From DATFXM01 sp035315885 (GTDB taxonomy: Bacteria; Acidobacteriota; Blastocatellia; UBA7656), in NCBI GenBank assembly GCA_035315885.1, contig DATFXM010000128.1:1-38850 (forward strand): a DNA stretch of 38,850 bases, given 5' to 3'. This document shows positions 8,048 through 15,589 of this stretch, piece by piece; position 1 is the stretch's first letter; each line of letters begins with the position of its first letter. A program made the translations under genes and the position numbers. The notes below the pieces were generated by a model that saw nothing but the letters and a program-made list of their open reading frames with translations, did not search any database and was not told where the DNA came from.

Positions 8048-9403
8048 ATGAACTTACCCTTCAATCGCCGCTCGTTCCTGCGAGGCATGCTTAGTGGCAC
8101 GGCCGTATGTGTGGGGCTTCCAATCCTTGATCGGTTCCTCAATTTCAATGGCTCCGCATTCGCCGATGGAACGAAGCTGCCGGTCAGGTTCGGTACTTAT
8201 TTCTGGGGCTTGGGCCTGACAGACACTCCTACGGGAGGCACTCGGTGGGTCCCGAGCAAGACTGGGCACGGCTACGAAATCATGCCTGAGCTGGAATCGT
8301 TGAAGCCCGTCAAGGATAAGGTCTCTGTATTCTCCGGCTTCCGCGCGATCGGTGATGGAAGGGCGAATCTGGTTCACTGGAGCGGCCATGCCTCGATCTT
8401 GTCAGGCATCGCGCCGGCTGCCTCGGGCCGTTTCGACGGACCTTCATTCGACACGAAGATCGCCGACGCGATCGGAGGAGCGACTCGGTTCAAGGTGATC
8501 GACATCGACGCGTCGATGTCTCGGCAGCCAATTAGCTACTCAACCCGCACTGGGAACGGTTTCGCCACTCCGGAGACTACGCCACTCGCTCTCTACACCA
8601 GGCTTTTCGGAGCGGGTTTTCAGGACCCGAACAGCGATGATTGGAAGCCGGACCCGTCGATCATGCTTCGTCAGAGCGTGCTCTCTGCGGTTAAGGACCA
8701 GCGGCAGGCTCTGATGGCTGGAGTGGGCAAGGAGGATCAGATCAAGCTCGATCAGTATTTTACCTCCGTTCGCGATATGGAGAACCAGCTCGAAGTTCAG
8801 CTTCAGAAGCCCGAGAGATGCGAGACCTGTGTCGTGCCCGGCGCCCCGAAAGAGATGCCGCGTTCAGCTTCGGTCGACACCGTTCGCGCCAACACAAGCG
8901 CAATGGCAAAGCTGCTGGGGATGGGTCTGGCGTGCAACCAGACGAGGGTCTTTAACTTCGTCCACACGTCGGGCACCTCGGAAACCTACCTCGCCGGTCA
9001 AAGTAAGATCTATCACCAGATCACGCATGACGAGCCCACCGATGCAAAACTGGGCTACCAGCCGGAGACGAGCAAGCTTGCGGGCCTGGTCATGCAGGCG
9101 TTCGGGGACTTCCTTGTTGAACTGGAAGCAATCAAAGAGGGAGAAAAGACGCTGCTCGACAACAGCCTGGTATTCGCGTTCAGCGACACGGGCTATGCCA
9201 AGATCCACTCCATCGAAAACATACCGATGTTCCTGGCTGGCGGTGCGGCTGGCAGGCATAAGGCCGGACAGCACATACACACCACCGGCGAGTCGGTCAC
9301 TCGCGTTTCGCTGACTGCGATGCGACTCGTCGGAGCGCCTGTGGGTGAGTTCGGTTCTGCCTCTATGACGACCGCGCGCCCAATCACCGAAGTCATCGCT
9401 TGA
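8048..9403 (+). CDS. DUF1552 family protein, Tat-exported (second copy)
   Basis: A 451-residue protein, the same length as the copy at 871-2226. The Tat signal is NRRSFLRGMLSGTAVCVGLPILD at 6-28. The DUF1552 body is recognisable (RFGTYFWGLGL, SGFRAIGDGRANLVHWSGHASILSG, SVRDMENQLEVQLQ). The family motif HXXSHH is degenerate here: HQITHD at 323-328, with Asp in place of the last His. CETC (258-261) could be a disulfide or metal pair. It starts 47 bases after the short DUF1592 gene and ends 13 bases before the next gene, so all three form one operon. The pair mirrors the minus-strand pair at 871-4793 but is clearly divergent, so it is not a recent duplication. Confidence 0.9.
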   Translation: MNLPFNRRSFLRGMLSGTAVCVGLPILDRFLNFNGSAFADGTKLPVRFGTYFWGLGLTDTPTGGTRWVPSKTGHGYEIMPELESLKPVKDKVSVFSGFRAIGDGRANLVHWSGHASILSGIAPAASGRFDGPSFDTKIADAIGGATRFKVIDIDASMSRQPISYSTRTGNGFATPETTPLALYTRLFGAGFQDPNSDDWKPDPSIMLRQSVLSAVKDQRQALMAGVGKEDQIKLDQYFTSVRDMENQLEVQLQKPERCETCVVPGAPKEMPRSASVDTVRANTSAMAKLLGMGLACNQTRVFNFVHTSGTSETYLAGQSKIYHQITHDEPTDAKLGYQPETSKLAGLVMQAFGDFLVELEAIKEGEKTLLDNSLVFAFSDTGYAKIHSIENIPMFLAGGAAGRHKAGQHIHTTGESVTRVSLTAMRLVGAPVGEFGSASMTTARPITEVIA

Positions 9404-9416
9404 GATAGGAGGCTGC

Positions 9417-10694
9417 ATGAAACGGCACTTGATCGCAACCGTAGTGATAGCGATATCCATCGCGTTACCGGGATCCGTCACGTCGCAGCAGCCATCCAAG
9501 TCCGGCAAGTGGACCAAGACCTGGGTCGTCGAATGGAACGAGCCGGCTATGTATTACGGCGCCAAGTCTGGCGTGATCGATCCGGGAACCGATTGTCCCG
9601 CAGGAACCAATCCGGAGATCGACTGGGTTAAAGTTTTGGTCGATGCAGGGTATACGTTGGAAGAAGCCAAGTGGCTACGCAACCCTGCTAACCCCACGCG
9701 CAGCCCGCTTCACGGGCAGAATCAGATGGCCTTTCGGGGTAAGGATCGGGCGAACGTCTATGTGAATCCAACCTCAACGCCAGACCCCGGTCTGGTGGGC
9801 GTGTCAGGCACAATCGGCGAAGGCATAAATCTGGATGGCGACGAGAAGAACGGCTTCACCAGCCCGACCGGCGAGAAAGGGATAGACAACACCTTCTACA
9901 AAACGTGTGGCTGCTGGAAGACCTATCGCGGCCCGCACAGGCTTTCGAGCGGAGCGTTGCAGTTCAACGACTCGATGCGGAATGGTGCGTGGACTACGGT
10001 GATTGTGGTATCGGGTGAAGGTCGCGATCCGATGAACGACGACCGCGTCAAAGTCGGTTTCTATGTGAGCAACGACAAGATGGTGAAGGATGGAAATGGC
10101 AATATCGCATGGGACTACACTTTTCGCATCACGCCTCACGCGAGGTATGAAGGCATACTGCCGGCCCGCACTGTCAACGGGAGGATTGTCTCAGCTGCAC
10201 CCGCCGACATCATGTTGCGAGACCCAGGGTATACGCGGGATCTGGAACTTCTGCGCGCACGAGTCGATCTGCAGATGAAGACTGACGGCTCGCTGACCGG
10301 CTACGTGGGCGGGTATCGGCCCTGGGAGCCTGTATATAAAGGATGGGTGAACGCGCGCGGCACGGTGATCGAGGTGCTTACGTGGGTACAGTTGCCTGCG
10401 GTCTATTACGCATTGCGACGCAATGCAGACTTCAGCCCAACGGGCCCGGGCGGAGAGAAGACTCACATCTCGTTCGCGCTTCGAGTAGACGCGATTCCTG
10501 CCTTTGTGATGATCCCGGACGCGAGCAAGGAAGTTGCTTCTGTCGAGTCTTACAAGCAGATCGCGCCTAAGGAGACGACAAGAGCGGCTGGCGGCACATA
10601 CATGGTGGTGGATGGCATCGTTCCCGATCGGACGGGCAAGTATCAGGCGGGCCCGAATGCTGTGATTCTTCCGCCCAAGAGTTCCAACAACTGA
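9417..10694 (+). CDS. Secreted protein of unknown family, third gene of DUF1592/DUF1552 operon
   Basis: A 425-residue protein with a clean Sec signal (MKRHLIATVVIAISIALPG, cleavage near TSQQ, residues 22-25). The start is ATG 9417 behind AGGAGG at 9407-9412. The mature part is soluble, rich in Trp, Gly and Asp, with an early WVVEWNEPAMYYGAKSGV segment, a GxDCPAGTNPE segment and a TCGCW cluster near residue 162. No membrane helix follows the signal. I do not recognise a named domain. Its place directly after DUF1552 suggests it is the operon-specific partner or substrate-binding component of this exported system, whereas the other DUF1592/DUF1552 pair is followed by an esterase. Gene real with high confidence; function unknown. 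Confidence 0.85.
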   Translation: MKRHLIATVVIAISIALPGSVTSQQPSKSGKWTKTWVVEWNEPAMYYGAKSGVIDPGTDCPAGTNPEIDWVKVLVDAGYTLEEAKWLRNPANPTRSPLHGQNQMAFRGKDRANVYVNPTSTPDPGLVGVSGTIGEGINLDGDEKNGFTSPTGEKGIDNTFYKTCGCWKTYRGPHRLSSGALQFNDSMRNGAWTTVIVVSGEGRDPMNDDRVKVGFYVSNDKMVKDGNGNIAWDYTFRITPHARYEGILPARTVNGRIVSAAPADIMLRDPGYTRDLELLRARVDLQMKTDGSLTGYVGGYRPWEPVYKGWVNARGTVIEVLTWVQLPAVYYALRRNADFSPTGPGGEKTHISFALRVDAIPAFVMIPDASKEVASVESYKQIAPKETTRAAGGTYMVVDGIVPDRTGKYQAGPNAVILPPKSSNN

Positions 10695-11135
10695 CGCTGT
10701 CCGGCCGGCCGTTCCTGAACCTCTTCTTAGAAGTCTTTAAAGGAATTCACCGTTCGTACTTAGAAGAGTTTCCAAGTAGAAAATAGTTCTGAAACGCAGC
10801 GGTTTTGACCATCCACAGAACAATCTACATCGCTTTTTACGTTAGGTTAGAAGAAAAACATGTATTGTTAATCCACCGATATGGCAGTGACAGCAGGGGT
10901 GAGCTATTAGCAATCATTCGAACTCATGCGGAATTGGATTTGGAATTTTAAGGCTTTGCTCAGCTGTACACCCGCGCACATTTCGGCGTTTGAACTAAGC
11001 CGGTACTCGAATCACGTTTATACGGCAGCGCGGTATGCACCATTCAAATAGCTCGCAGGAAATGTTTTGCATTACATCAATGCGCCCTGCTGATGCAGTG
11101 CATTCGCCACGTCACTCGCAGGTGGAGAAAAAATA
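10695..11135. other. Intergenic region holding a decayed zinc-ribbon copy
   Basis: The only recognisable content is the zinc-ribbon remnant at 10853-10918 and, at the right end, the AGGTGGAG ribosome-binding site (11120-11127) of the next gene. An octamer CTTAGAAG occurs twice between 10725 and 10770. Otherwise nothing is seen. Confidence 0.5.
10853..10918 (+). pseudogene. Decayed zinc-ribbon gene start, copy of 14747 gene
   Basis: About 66 bases align with the start of the intact zinc-ribbon gene at 14747, including the shared GAAAAACATGT before and across the start codon, TATGGC, GTGACA and TGAGCTATT. Translated in frame it reads M-Y-C-stop-STDMAVTAGVSY-stop, against M-F-CSSCGMAVTPGLSYCNHCG for the intact copy. 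The first stop replaces a Ser codon. An inserted A creates the second and shifts the frame. Three of the four zinc-binding Cys are lost. Similarity ends soon after, so this is a fragment of a paralogue, not a whole gene. Confidence 0.65.
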
Positions 11136-11477
11136 ATGTCCAGGGAACGTCGACTAATGTACATCGAGTTTAAGGGGGACAACATTGTCGGACCAGCTCG
11201 GATCGGCTGGGCTACTTTTTCCAAGTCTGGTAAATCGATCTACTACGATGGCCGTCGCTTCGAGAAGATTTCGGGTTTTAAGAGCAATTACTGGGATGCT
11301 GGGACCCATGAGGAGTACTGGATCTCCGGCTGCAAGCGGGACGGATCGGACGCACTATATTCGACAACAGTCGAGATCGACGTGGATGCGCGAGAAGAGT
11401 ATTGGGTCAATATCCGAAACCTTCCTAAAAACAAGACACAAAGGTCGTTTAAGTGTGTCGGAAAGTACTCGAAGTAG
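11136..11477 (+). CDS. Small conserved protein of unknown function
   Basis: A 113-residue protein, or 106 residues if ATG 11157 is used. AGGTGGAG at 11120-11127 supports ATG 11136. It has no signal peptide or membrane segment and is rich in aromatic and charged residues. The core reads IGWATFSKSGKSIYYDGRRFEKI, then SNYWDAGTHEEYWISGCKRDGSDALY and EIDVDAREEYWVNIR. I recognise this as a small bacterial protein type that automated annotation often mislabels as deoxyxylulose-phosphate synthase; at this length it cannot be that enzyme. It is likely a small cytoplasmic beta-rich protein. It is transcribed toward a shared hairpin with the convergent gene at 11716. Confidence 0.75.
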   Translation: MSRERRLMYIEFKGDNIVGPARIGWATFSKSGKSIYYDGRRFEKISGFKSNYWDAGTHEEYWISGCKRDGSDALYSTTVEIDVDAREEYWVNIRNLPKNKTQRSFKCVGKYSK

Positions 11478-11646
11478 ACCGCGCTAATTCGCTCTCTCGA
11501 TGCGGAGCACCTAATAGAATACGCGCCTCAAAGCTGCGCGGGCTTGAATGAGTGTCGGGTGGATTAAGGATACTCGTGAGACGGGCTCGCCTCGTGATTC
11601 TGATGGAGGGCGTGACTCATCTCGTCTGCCCTTCCAATGACATTGC

Positions 11647-11698
11647 AAGGAAAGGCAAAAGGGAGCTTTCGGCTCTGCTTTTCCTTTTACCTTTCCTT
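11647..11698. terminator. Bidirectional terminator hairpin between convergent genes
   Basis: AAGGAAAGG (11647-11655) pairs perfectly with CCTTTCCTT (11690-11698). Inside it AAAAG pairs with CTTTT, and GAGC with GCTC around the loop TTTCG. The A-rich left arm and T-rich right arm give a terminator look from either strand. It sits between the plus gene ending at 11477 and the minus gene ending at 11716. Confidence 0.65.
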
Positions 11699-11715
11699 AA
11701 TTCCAGCGCGCCTTT

Positions 11716-12183
11716 TCAGTATTTGATAACACCGTCCGCTACGACGTCGTATGTCCCATCCGTATTAACATCGACTTGCCAGGTGGTCATGCCGGTTGCA
11801 TTCTGAAACCGTCCCGTGCCTCCCTCCCATTCATAAACCAAAACTGCGTGGCCGGTTGCGGGGTTGAGGGTGCCCTCGAGGCCGGTTCTGAGCTCGTCAC
11901 CATTGGGCGCTACAAGCGTCGCTTCTCCCTCTACGTCCATCAATCCCGATCCATCCGTTGCCGGTGTGAGAGAGAGCGTGCGGTGCACGATGATAGAACC
12001 AAGGTGAGTCGCCGTTCCAGTTCCTTCGGCAGTGAAATGACCCTGTTGATTTGGAACCGGTGTCAACGTACCGTGCTCTACAAGATGAATGGGCCTGGTA
12101 TGGGCCAGCACCGTCAGCGCGGTGAGGCTCACCAGCGCGAGTATCATCAAGCTGATGCTAATTTTGGTTAGATAATGATTCAT
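11716..12183 (-). CDS. Secreted beta-barrel-like protein of unknown function
   Basis: A 155-residue protein. The start is ATG 12183 because AAAAGGAG lies 7 bases upstream; a longer frame from 12276 adds a polar stretch before the signal peptide. Residues 1-28 form a Sec signal (YLTKISISLMILALVSLTALTVLAH). The mature part is beta-strand rich with Gly/Thr repeats: GHFTAEGTGTATHLGSIIVHRTLSL, then GEATLVAPNGDELRTGLEGTL and EGGTGRFQNATG. This GTATHLG...GGTGRFxxATG pattern is shared by many small secreted bacterial proteins with an eight-stranded barrel like allene-oxide-cyclase or lipocalin folds. No catalytic residues are obvious. Stand-alone gene. Confidence 0.8.
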   Translation of the reverse strand: MNHYLTKISISLMILALVSLTALTVLAHTRPIHLVEHGTLTPVPNQQGHFTAEGTGTATHLGSIIVHRTLSLTPATDGSGLMDVEGEATLVAPNGDELRTGLEGTLNPATGHAVLVYEWEGGTGRFQNATGMTTWQVDVNTDGTYDVVADGVIKY

Positions 12184-12571
12184 GGATATTCTCCTTTTAT
12201 GGTTTCTAGATAGGCTACGCGAACGCGAGGCGTCCGAGCCCGATGACGGAGGTTGCTTTTTATTTTTGTCGCTCAATATCTATATCGATAAATTGGAATA
12301 AACCGTCTCATCTGGGAGACAATTGTTTTTGACAGGCAAGTTGGTGAACTAGTGGAGCGTAACGGAGAAATCGCTGGTCTGTACGGGTGGCGCTCCGTGG
12401 CCGCCCCTCTTTGATAACCCTAATCGCCGCACGAAGGGGCGGCCACGGTGGGCTATGCGTACAGGACTGAGTGCATGGGCTACTTGCGATATCACAAGCC
12501 CACCAGAATCTATCGCTGGCGCGCAATAAAGGAGTGCACCACTACATCAGGTTAGGGCGTTTATTAGAGAT
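12184..12571. other. Divergent intergenic region with palindromic element
   Basis: It separates the minus gene starting at 12183 from the CocE gene starting at 12572 and must hold both promoters, although I could not place -35/-10 boxes with confidence. The centre is occupied by the 86-base palindromic element at 12379-12464. No protein gene is supported. Confidence 0.55.
12379..12464. repeat. 86-bp palindromic element with matching ends
   Basis: The element begins CTGTACG and ends CGTACAG (7-bp terminal inverted repeat). Inside, CCGTGGCCGCCCCT (12395-12408) is the exact reverse complement of AGGGGCGGCCACGG (12435-12448). The central 26 bases are unpaired. This is the shape of a REP- or MITE-like dispersed palindrome. 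Confidence 0.75.
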
Positions 12572-14479
12572 ATGAGGGAATCACAAGTGTACCATCGACG
12601 CCAAGCCGTTCCTATTTTTGTTTTGTTAATCCTGTTCGGGGCGTCTGTTCTTCAACTCCCACATTCGTTTGCTTCACAAACGAGCAACCCCGGCACACAG
12701 CAAGCTCAAACCACCCCGGTCCCTTTTGCGCGCACCGAGGCGATGATTCCGATGCGCGATGGCGTTCGCCTTCACACGGTCATTCTAACGCCCCAAACTC
12801 AAGCCGAGCCGCTTCCGATTATCATCAACCGCACCCCTTACGGCGTCAAAGAATGGAACAGCGACATGCTCAATGAAGCTTATAAAGAGCTGGTTGCCGA
12901 CCGATACGTCTTCGTCTTTCAGGACATCCGAGGAAAGTTTGATTCCGACGGGCAGTTTGTAATGGTCCGGCCCCCGCGGGACAAACACAACCCAAGCTCC
13001 GTCGACGAGAGCACCGACACTTACGATACGATTGACTGGCTTCTGAAGAATGTGCCGCGCAACAACGGGCGCGTCGGGATCTTTGGGGGCTCCTATGATG
13101 GCTGGCTCGCTACCATGGCGCTGATCGGACCACACCCGGCGCTAAAGGCCGTTTCGCCGCAAGCCCCGGTCGGCGATTTCTGGATGGGCGATGACTTTTT
13201 TCATAACGGCGCGTTCCGACAGAGCTACGGCTACGAATATGTGAAGTTGGTAGAGTCGTCAAAAACCCTTGAAGTAGTCAGCTTTGATCAAGCGGACGCT
13301 TACGACTGGTATCTCGCTCTGCCCACACTCTCGAATATCACAGCAAAACTTGGCGGGAAGCTGCCGACGTGGAACGATTTCGTCGCGCACCCGAATTACG
13401 ACACTTTTTGGAAGCAGCGCGCCGTCAAGAATTATCTCAACGCGGCGACGGTCCCGACTCTCCTTGTCGGCGGTTGGTGGGATCAGGAAGACCTGTACGG
13501 CCCGCTGGTCACTTACCAGGCGCTACAGAAGAAGGACAAGAAGGGGTTAGTCTTTCTCGTCGAAGGCCCCTGGAATCACGGCGGCTGGCGGGGGAAAGGG
13601 CGAAGCCTGGCGGAGGTTGATTTTGGGAGTGATACCGGAACCTATTTTCGCAAAGAGATCGAGGCACCCTGGTTCGCCTATCACTTAAAGAACAGGCAGG
13701 GTTTGAAACAGCCGGAGGCCACCATCTTTCAATCAGGCATGAACAGGTGGATGACTTACGATTCCTGGCCGCCGCGAACGAATGTGCGGAAAGCCGATCT
13801 CTATTTACAAGCGAGCGGGCGGCTTTCATTTGATGGGCCGGACACCTCCAAGGCCGCCGAAGAATTTGATAGCTACACTTCCGACCCGGCGCATCCGGCG
13901 CCGTATAGGAAGCGCCCGGTTCAGGCGACCTACGAGCCGAAAGGTTCAGGCTGGTATTCCTGGCTGGCAGAAGACCAGAGTTTCCTGGGACAGAGACCCG
14001 ATGTTCTGAGTTGGCGGACAGAGCCGCTCGAAAAAGATGTGATCATCACCGGCGATATCGGCGCACATCTCTTCGCTTCGACTACAGGTACTGATAGCGA
14101 CTGGGTGGTCAAGCTGATTGACGTTTATCCGTCGGAAGACGCAAAGATGGCCGGATACCAGTTAATGGTCGCGAGCGAAATCTTTCGCGGGCGCTATCGT
14201 AAAAGTTTTGAGACTCCCGAAGCGGTTGAGGCGGGCCGCGTGAACGAGTATAGCGTTGATTTGCACGGCAATGATTATGCTTTTTTGAAAAGACACCGGA
14301 TTATGGTGCAGGTTCAGAGCACCTGGTTTCCTCTGTATGATCGCAACCCCCAGAAGTTTGTCAGTAACATTTTTCTGGCGCAGCCGGGCGATTTTCAGAC
14401 GGCGTCGCAACGAATATACCGGTCTTCGCGTTACCCCTCGCGCGTGACCGTTTCAGTGACGGTAAGAAAGCAGAATTAA
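12572..14479 (+). CDS. CocE/NonD family secreted hydrolase (X-Pro dipeptidyl-peptidase S15-type)
   Basis: A 635-residue protein with a signal peptide (residues 1-35; FVLLILFGASVLQLP core). The S15 alpha/beta-hydrolase domain opens with the family motif MIPMRDGVRLHTVILTP (58-74) and NRTPYG (86-91). The nucleophile is Ser174 in GGSYDGW; Asp304 in GGWWDQED and His336 in WNHGG complete the triad. A lectin-like PepX_C domain fills the last 200 residues. The family includes cocaine esterase, glutaryl-7-ACA acylase and alpha-amino-acid ester hydrolase, so acyl or ester/amide hydrolysis outside the cell is expected; the substrate is unknown. It is a single-gene unit, followed by a MITE-like element. 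Start at ATG 12572 with only a weak ribosome-binding site. Confidence 0.92.
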   Translation: MRESQVYHRRQAVPIFVLLILFGASVLQLPHSFASQTSNPGTQQAQTTPVPFARTEAMIPMRDGVRLHTVILTPQTQAEPLPIIINRTPYGVKEWNSDMLNEAYKELVADRYVFVFQDIRGKFDSDGQFVMVRPPRDKHNPSSVDESTDTYDTIDWLLKNVPRNNGRVGIFGGSYDGWLATMALIGPHPALKAVSPQAPVGDFWMGDDFFHNGAFRQSYGYEYVKLVESSKTLEVVSFDQADAYDWYLALPTLSNITAKLGGKLPTWNDFVAHPNYDTFWKQRAVKNYLNAATVPTLLVGGWWDQEDLYGPLVTYQALQKKDKKGLVFLVEGPWNHGGWRGKGRSLAEVDFGSDTGTYFRKEIEAPWFAYHLKNRQGLKQPEATIFQSGMNRWMTYDSWPPRTNVRKADLYLQASGRLSFDGPDTSKAAEEFDSYTSDPAHPAPYRKRPVQATYEPKGSGWYSWLAEDQSFLGQRPDVLSWRTEPLEKDVIITGDIGAHLFASTTGTDSDWVVKLIDVYPSEDAKMAGYQLMVASEIFRGRYRKSFETPEAVEAGRVNEYSVDLHGNDYAFLKRHRIMVQVQSTWFPLYDRNPQKFVSNIFLAQPGDFQTASQRIYRSSRYPSRVTVSVTVRKQN

Positions 14480-14520
14480 GGAGATGATTAGCGAATCTAA
14501 GAGAGCACGGTTCCACATAA

Positions 14521-14641
14521 TAGTGGGCTGTATCAGAAACTTCGCTAGTGTCTGGTTGAAGCCTCCACCGACCCCGTGGTCAGTGGAGTCGTCGGTGCCG
14601 AAACTGGCGAAATCACTGATACAGGCCACTAGTATTTAGCT
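14521..14641. mobile_element. MITE-like element with ~30-bp imperfect terminal inverted repeats
   Basis: The left end (14522-14551) and the reverse complement of the right end (14611-14640) match at 24 of 30 positions. Shared blocks are AGTGG, CTGTATCAG, TTCGC and AGT. A second inner inverted repeat (CACCGAC / GTCGGTG) lies between them. It has no ORF and sits 41 bases after the CocE stop. No target-site duplication could be made out. Confidence 0.65.
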
Positions 14642-14746
14642 CTCCCGCAGGTTAGCGATGGCATTAGAGTGCTCGCCGTTAGTCCCAATACCAACACCGA
14701 ACTCGTACGGTGTGTCGTAACGTATGGCCTCAGGGAGGTGAAAAAC

Positions 14747-15217
14747 ATGTTTTGTTCATCCTGCGGTATGGCGGTGACACCGGGCTTGAGCTATTGCAAT
14801 CACTGCGGAGCCAGGTTGAGTGAGGCAAAAGGCGATCGCATCACCGAGTCATCAGAGGTGAGGCCTGAGACGCTGGTGGGAGCGATAGGAACAGTACTCA
14901 TCTTCGGCCTCGTAGCTATCATCTTCCTGATGATGGCGATGAAGATGGTGTTCGGACCTGAAAATATGCATCTGGTTATCTCAGGCACCTTGCTGGGCTT
15001 TCTGCTGTTGCTGGCGGTCGAAGGGGCGTACATTTGGAAGTTTTTGGCTCTCAAGAAGGTTGCTAGAGAAACAGGTGACCCTGAGCGACTTAAGAAACAA
15101 ACCGCGAGAGGGCTTGGTGAGGCAAACGCCCATACGCTTCCAGAAACAGCGATGAGCGTCACCGAGCACACCACACGTACACTCGAGCCAGTAGACATGA
15201 AGCATAAAACAGAATGA
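14747..15217 (+). CDS. Zinc-ribbon membrane protein
   Basis: A 156-residue protein. ATG 14747 follows AGGGAGGT (14732-14739) at good spacing, so the longer frame from 14669 is rejected. Residues 1-24 are a zinc ribbon with two CxxC pairs (CSSC and CNHC; Cys 3, 6, 18, 21). Two hydrophobic helices follow (about 42-65, VGAIGTVLIFGLVAIIFLMM, and about 78-100, LVISGTLLGFLLLLAVEGAYIW), then a basic/polar tail. The layout matches small zinc-ribbon proteins with a membrane anchor whose role is unknown; a regulatory or scaffolding part is possible. A decayed copy of its first codons lies 3.9 kb upstream (10853). Confidence 0.85.
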   Translation: MFCSSCGMAVTPGLSYCNHCGARLSEAKGDRITESSEVRPETLVGAIGTVLIFGLVAIIFLMMAMKMVFGPENMHLVISGTLLGFLLLLAVEGAYIWKFLALKKVARETGDPERLKKQTARGLGEANAHTLPETAMSVTEHTTRTLEPVDMKHKTE

Positions 15218-15310
15218 CGTGCCGAAGCTCCAAGATGCACATCAAGACCAACAAGTGCATCAACCGAGGCGCGGCGAAACATGTGGTTTTATTGTTTGCT
15301 TCCTGTTCCG

Positions 15311-15497
15311 TACAGAGTTTGGCACGGTTGCAGAAGGGAAGCGGGCAGATCTAATTCTTCTAGACCGCAATCCGTTAGATGATGTTTCCTTTGCATCACG
15401 TCGAGTGGGTGTGATGATTAAAGGACAATGGCTTCCGCAATCCGAGCTTCAGAAAAAACTTGATGAGATCGCATCATCAGATCAACGAGACAAGTAA
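15311..15497 (+). pseudogene. C-terminal fragment of an imidazolonepropionase-like amidohydrolase
   Basis: The frame contains FGTVAEGKRADLILLDRNP, then LDDVSF and GVMIKGQWLPQSEL. This is the characteristic last strand-turn segment of secreted amidohydrolases (amidohydrolase family 1), normally preceded by about 380 residues with metal-binding His and Asp. None of that is present: the sequence before about 15311 reads as unrelated text in all frames. The fragment ends normally (DEIASSDQRDK, stop at 15497). It is therefore a truncated remnant, probably left by a rearrangement joining at about 15300. Confidence 0.7.
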
Positions 15498-15511
15498 TGA
15501 GTTTGCTGCGA

Positions 15512-15548
15512 AGGCGCGAACGGAATAAAGCGTTTGCCGTTCGCGCCT
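15512..15548. terminator. Hairpin between convergent genes
   Basis: AGGCGCGAACGG (15512-15523) and CCGTTCGCGCCT (15537-15548) pair over 12 bases with a 13-base loop. It lies between the amidohydrolase remnant (plus) and the metalloprotease (minus). No T-run follows on either strand, so termination may not be intrinsic. Confidence 0.5.
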
Positions 15549-15589
15549 ACGCCGCCGAGCTATGAGCCTGGCGCGTGTGAGTAGCGTCT

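Noticed and set aside
8864..9517. 217-codon minus-strand open frame
   Set aside because: Antisense to the DUF1552 gene; no ribosome-binding site or family pattern.
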